Below the pieces are notes generated by a model. It searched no databases, was not told the origin of the DNA, and was given only the letters and a program-made list of their open reading frames with translations. DNA of 64,000 nucleotides from Vibrio furnissii CIP 102972 (lineage in GTDB: Bacteria > Pseudomonadota > Gammaproteobacteria > Enterobacterales > Vibrionaceae): the NCBI RefSeq assembly GCF_000176175.1, contig NZ_ACZP01000022.1:68-64067 (forward strand), given 5' to 3'. This document shows, piece by piece, positions 61,880 to 64,000 of this stretch. Position 1 is the first letter of the stretch; each line of letters opens with the position of its first letter. Made by a program: the position numbers and the translations under genes.

Positions 61880-62569
61880 TTACGCTTTGGTTGAGAAACG
61901 ATAGCCCGCGCCGCGCACGGTCTGAATCAGCTTGTCGTGACCCGCTTCTTCGAGGGCTTTACGCAGGCGACGAATGTGCACATCGACCGTGCGGTCTTCC
62001 ACATACACATTGGTGCCCCACACGTTGTTCAGCAGTTGTTCGCGGCTGTACACACGCTCTTGGTGGGTCATAAAGAAGTGCAGCATTTTGAATTCGGTTG
62101 GGCCCATATCGAGTGGCGCGTCGTTGGCCGTGACACGGTGCGACACCGGATCCAGTTTCAGACCTTGCACATCAATCACATCTTCGAGTGCCGTGGGGGT
62201 CACGCGGCGAATCACCGCTTTGAGGCGAGCCACCAGCTCTTTAGGCGAGAAAGGTTTGGTAATGTAGTCGTCTGCACCCACTTCAAGGCCGCGGACTTTG
62301 TCTTCTTCTTCACCACGCGCCGTGAGCATCACCACCGGAATGTTGCGTGTCAGCTCTTCGCGTTTCATGTGTTTGATGAAGTTGATGCCGCTACCGCCAG
62401 GTAACATCCAATCTAACAGAACGAGATCAGGGAAGGGTTCAGCCAGTTTGTTGACGGCAGTGTCATAATCCTCTGCTTCCACGGCCTGGTAACCTTTTTG
62501 CTCAAGCACGAAACACAGCATTTCACGAATCGGCGCTTCGTCTTCAACAACCAGAATCCTTCTAGACAT
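61880..62569 (-). CDS. phoB: Phosphate response regulator PhoB
   Basis: OmpR-type activator of the Pho regulon. Start ATG 62569 (MSRRILVVEDEAPIREML) gives 229 residues, the E. coli length; a TTG nine codons upstream is unlikely. The receiver domain has the phosphorylated Asp in LLDWMLPGG (about 53), and the winged helix is C-terminal (VYSREQLLNNVWG). A Pho-box-like site at 62621-62638 suggests autoregulation. Confidence 0.98.
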   Translation of the reverse strand: MSRRILVVEDEAPIREMLCFVLEQKGYQAVEAEDYDTAVNKLAEPFPDLVLLDWMLPGGSGINFIKHMKREELTRNIPVVMLTARGEEEDKVRGLEVGADDYITKPFSPKELVARLKAVIRRVTPTALEDVIDVQGLKLDPVSHRVTANDAPLDMGPTEFKMLHFFMTHQERVYSREQLLNNVWGTNVYVEDRTVDVHIRRLRKALEEAGHDKLIQTVRGAGYRFSTKA

Positions 62570-62620
62570 AATTGAATAACCTTTATTTTTAATCAACGCT
62601 ACGCATTATGAGAAATGATT

Positions 62621-62638
62621 ATGACACTTTTGTGACCA
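62621..62638 (-). promoter_or_regulatory. Pho-box-like site before phoB
   Basis: On the minus strand TGGTCACAAAAGTGTCAT matches the Pho box with AAAA spacing, 6 of 7 in the right half and 4 of 7 in the left. It lies 52 bases upstream of phoB. Confidence 0.6.
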
Positions 62639-62784
62639 TTGAAAACAATTTTTAATATAACTTTCTTATCAAATTCATCGTTCTATCTCAGTTGTATCAA
62701 TCACGGAATTTTGAATTTGAGGTAAGACTTTAGCGCTGAAATCCCCTATGATGTGGGGCTTTCGAACAAGGAAAAGAAATAGAT

Positions 62785-63699
62785 ATGTGGTTTAAAAACT
62801 GTATGGTTTATCGCGTGAACCGCGAGATTGACTTCAATGCCGATCAGCTGGAAACACAACTGGCTGAGTTCCGTTTCACGCCATGTGGCAGCCAAGATAA
62901 ACAGAAGTTTGGTTGGGTGCATGCGATGGGCAGACATGGCGACATGATGACTCACGTCAGCGAAGACCGCATTCTCATCTGTGCCAAGAAAGAAGAAAAA
63001 ATGTTGCCAGCGTCGGTGATCAAAGACTCACTGAACGCCAAAGTGGAAGCGATGGAAGCCGAAGAAGGCCGCCCGCTGAAAAAGAAAGAAAAAGACAACA
63101 TCAAAGAAGACATCATTGTCGACCTACTGCCACGTGCGTTTAGCCGCAGCCACCTGACGCCAGTACTGATCATGCCCAAACAGGGCCTGATTCTGGTCGA
63201 TGCCAGCAGCTACAAAAAAGCCGAAGACGTCCTGGCGCTACTGCGTAAAACCATGGGTAGCCTGCCTGTTGTCCCTGCGATTCCAGAAGTCGCCGTCGAA
63301 ACCACGCTGACCGAATGGGTCAAAGAAGGCAATCTACCACAAGGTTTTAACTTGCTGGACGAAGCAGAGCTGAAATCGATTCTCGATGATGGCGCTACCG
63401 TACGTTGCAAGAAGCAAGAGCTATCGAGCGATGAGATTCTGAGCCACATCGCCGCCAACAAAGTGGTGACCAAACTGTCCATCAACTGGCAAGATCGCAT
63501 CAGCTTTATTCTGGCGGAAGATTGCAGCCTGAAACGTCTGGCATTCAGCGATGAACTCAAAGATCAAAACGAAGACATTCCTCGTGAAGATCAAGCTGCG
63601 CGTTTCGATGCCGATTTCTCACTGATGTGTGGTGAATTTTCGGTGTTCCTGCCGGATCTGTTCAACGCGCTTGGTGGCCTGCCACACTCTGACGCGTAA
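62785..63699 (+). CDS. rdgC: Recombination-associated protein RdgC
   Basis: A 304-residue ring-forming DNA-binding protein that limits RecA action. It begins MWFKNCMVYRVNREI and contains CGSQDKQKFGWV and a Lys-rich segment (GRPLKKKEKDNIKED). ATG 62785 follows AAGGAAAAG. It is divergent from phoB and ends in a GC-rich hairpin. Confidence 0.97.
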   Translation: MWFKNCMVYRVNREIDFNADQLETQLAEFRFTPCGSQDKQKFGWVHAMGRHGDMMTHVSEDRILICAKKEEKMLPASVIKDSLNAKVEAMEAEEGRPLKKKEKDNIKEDIIVDLLPRAFSRSHLTPVLIMPKQGLILVDASSYKKAEDVLALLRKTMGSLPVVPAIPEVAVETTLTEWVKEGNLPQGFNLLDEAELKSILDDGATVRCKKQELSSDEILSHIAANKVVTKLSINWQDRISFILAEDCSLKRLAFSDELKDQNEDIPREDQAARFDADFSLMCGEFSVFLPDLFNALGGLPHSDA

Positions 63700-63709
63700 C
63701 CCCTTCCCT

Positions 63710-63742
63710 CATCAGGCTTGCGTCTTACGACCAAGCCTGATG
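63710..63742 (+). terminator. Hairpin after rdgC
   Basis: An 11-bp perfect stem (CATCAGGCTTG and CAAGCCTGATG) 10 bases past rdgC, followed by TTTGC, a weak U-tract. Confidence 0.65.
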
Positions 63743-63800
63743 TTTGCTTGCAATCTCAACTGGTCATGAGTCACATTTTGGCGTAAAATTTGCGCCCCTT

Positions 63801-63823
63801 CCAATACCATCAGGTGGTATTGG
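63801..63823 (+). repeat. Perfect inverted repeat in the trhP leader
   Basis: CCAATACCA and TGGTATTGG (9 bp, perfect, loop of five) lie 33 bases before the trhP start and just after a TGGTCA...TAAAAT promoter-like pair (63762-63790). It would form at the 5' end of the mRNA; it could also be a protein-binding dyad. Confidence 0.6.
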
Positions 63824-63855
63824 CCTGACTTGAGATCAGATTGAGAATACAAGCA

Positions 63856-64000
63856 ATGTCTACTGAAAAAACTTTCGTCCCTGAACTGCTGTCACCAGCA
63901 GGCAGCCTGAAAAACATGCGTTACGCGTTCGCGTACGGTGCAGATGCCGTTTACGCTGGTCAGCCGCGTTACAGCCTTCGCGTGCGTAACAACGAATTCA
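63856..64000 (+). CDS. trhP: tRNA hydroxylation protein TrhP (YegQ), 5' part
   Basis: Only the first 48 codons are inside the window. The start MSTEKTFVPELLSPAGSLKN followed by YAFAYGADAVYAGQPRYSLR is typical of the U32 peptidase-like TrhP/YegQ protein, which hydroxylates U34 of certain tRNAs using prephenate. ATG 63856 follows a weak ACAAG. The gene runs out of the window. Confidence 0.9.
   Translation, partial: MSTEKTFVPELLSPAGSLKNMRYAFAYGADAVYAGQPRYSLRVRNNEF

Noticed and set aside
1..64000. tRNA, rRNA and CRISPR arrays
   Set aside because: No tRNA cloverleaf, rRNA segment or regular spaced repeat was recognised on either strand by reading; a tRNAscan or CRISPR finder run would settle this.

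Overview
The window is a Vibrio chromosome segment. Proteins from guaA rightward look like typical Vibrio orthologues, and gene order (guaA-guaB-xseA-der-bamB-yfgM-hisS-ispG-rodZ-rlmN-ndk-pepB-isc-trmJ-suhB-secFD-yajC-tgt-queA-aceA-aceB-oxyR2/prx2-cutC-ppk2-pst-ppk1-ppx-phoBR-rdgC-trhP) follows the large-chromosome order I recall for V. cholerae. The species cannot be fixed from the sequence alone.

Positions 1-9300 are the accessory part. A P4-type tyrosine integrase (8098-9285) lies 307 bp from the 3' end of guaA, a known island target, with a perfect 13-bp inverted repeat and a third copy beside its start codon. To its left are mostly unrecognised genes: a degenerate GGDEF-EAL-CBS protein with a small co-directional partner, several 55-90 residue proteins, a large lipoprotein, a HigA-like antitoxin stub, a degenerate attC-like (Vibrio integron) site followed at once by a truncated DUF6338-type membrane gene, and a 39-residue zinc-ribbon microprotein. 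No second copy of the guaA 3' end is seen, so the far end of the island is probably outside the window.

Positions 9500-34300 are housekeeping: GMP synthesis (guaB and guaA, with a PurR-like box between them), xseA, a zinc-ribbon gene, an AlaX-type editing protein, a ribosome/outer-membrane/tRNA/isoprenoid block (der, bamB, yfgM, hisS, ispG, rodZ, rlmN), ndk, pepB, and the full iscRSUA-hscBA-fdx-iscX cluster controlled by two abutting IscR type-1 sites. trmJ and suhB are divergent beyond iscR. An isochorismatase-like gene follows suhB.

Positions 34400-48500 hold the secF-secD-yajC-tgt-queA group, a stand-alone CBS protein, a chemoreceptor, the glyoxylate shunt (aceB, aceA), and a divergent OxyR2-type regulator and 2-Cys peroxiredoxin.

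Positions 48700-62600 form a phosphate/polyphosphate block: cutC, ppk2, pstC-pstA-pstB-phoU (with unusually long PstC and PstA), ppk1-ppx, and phoB-phoR-pstS. Pho-box-like sequences precede pstC, ppk1 and phoB, so uptake, signalling and polyphosphate storage are probably controlled together. The window ends with rdgC and the start of trhP.
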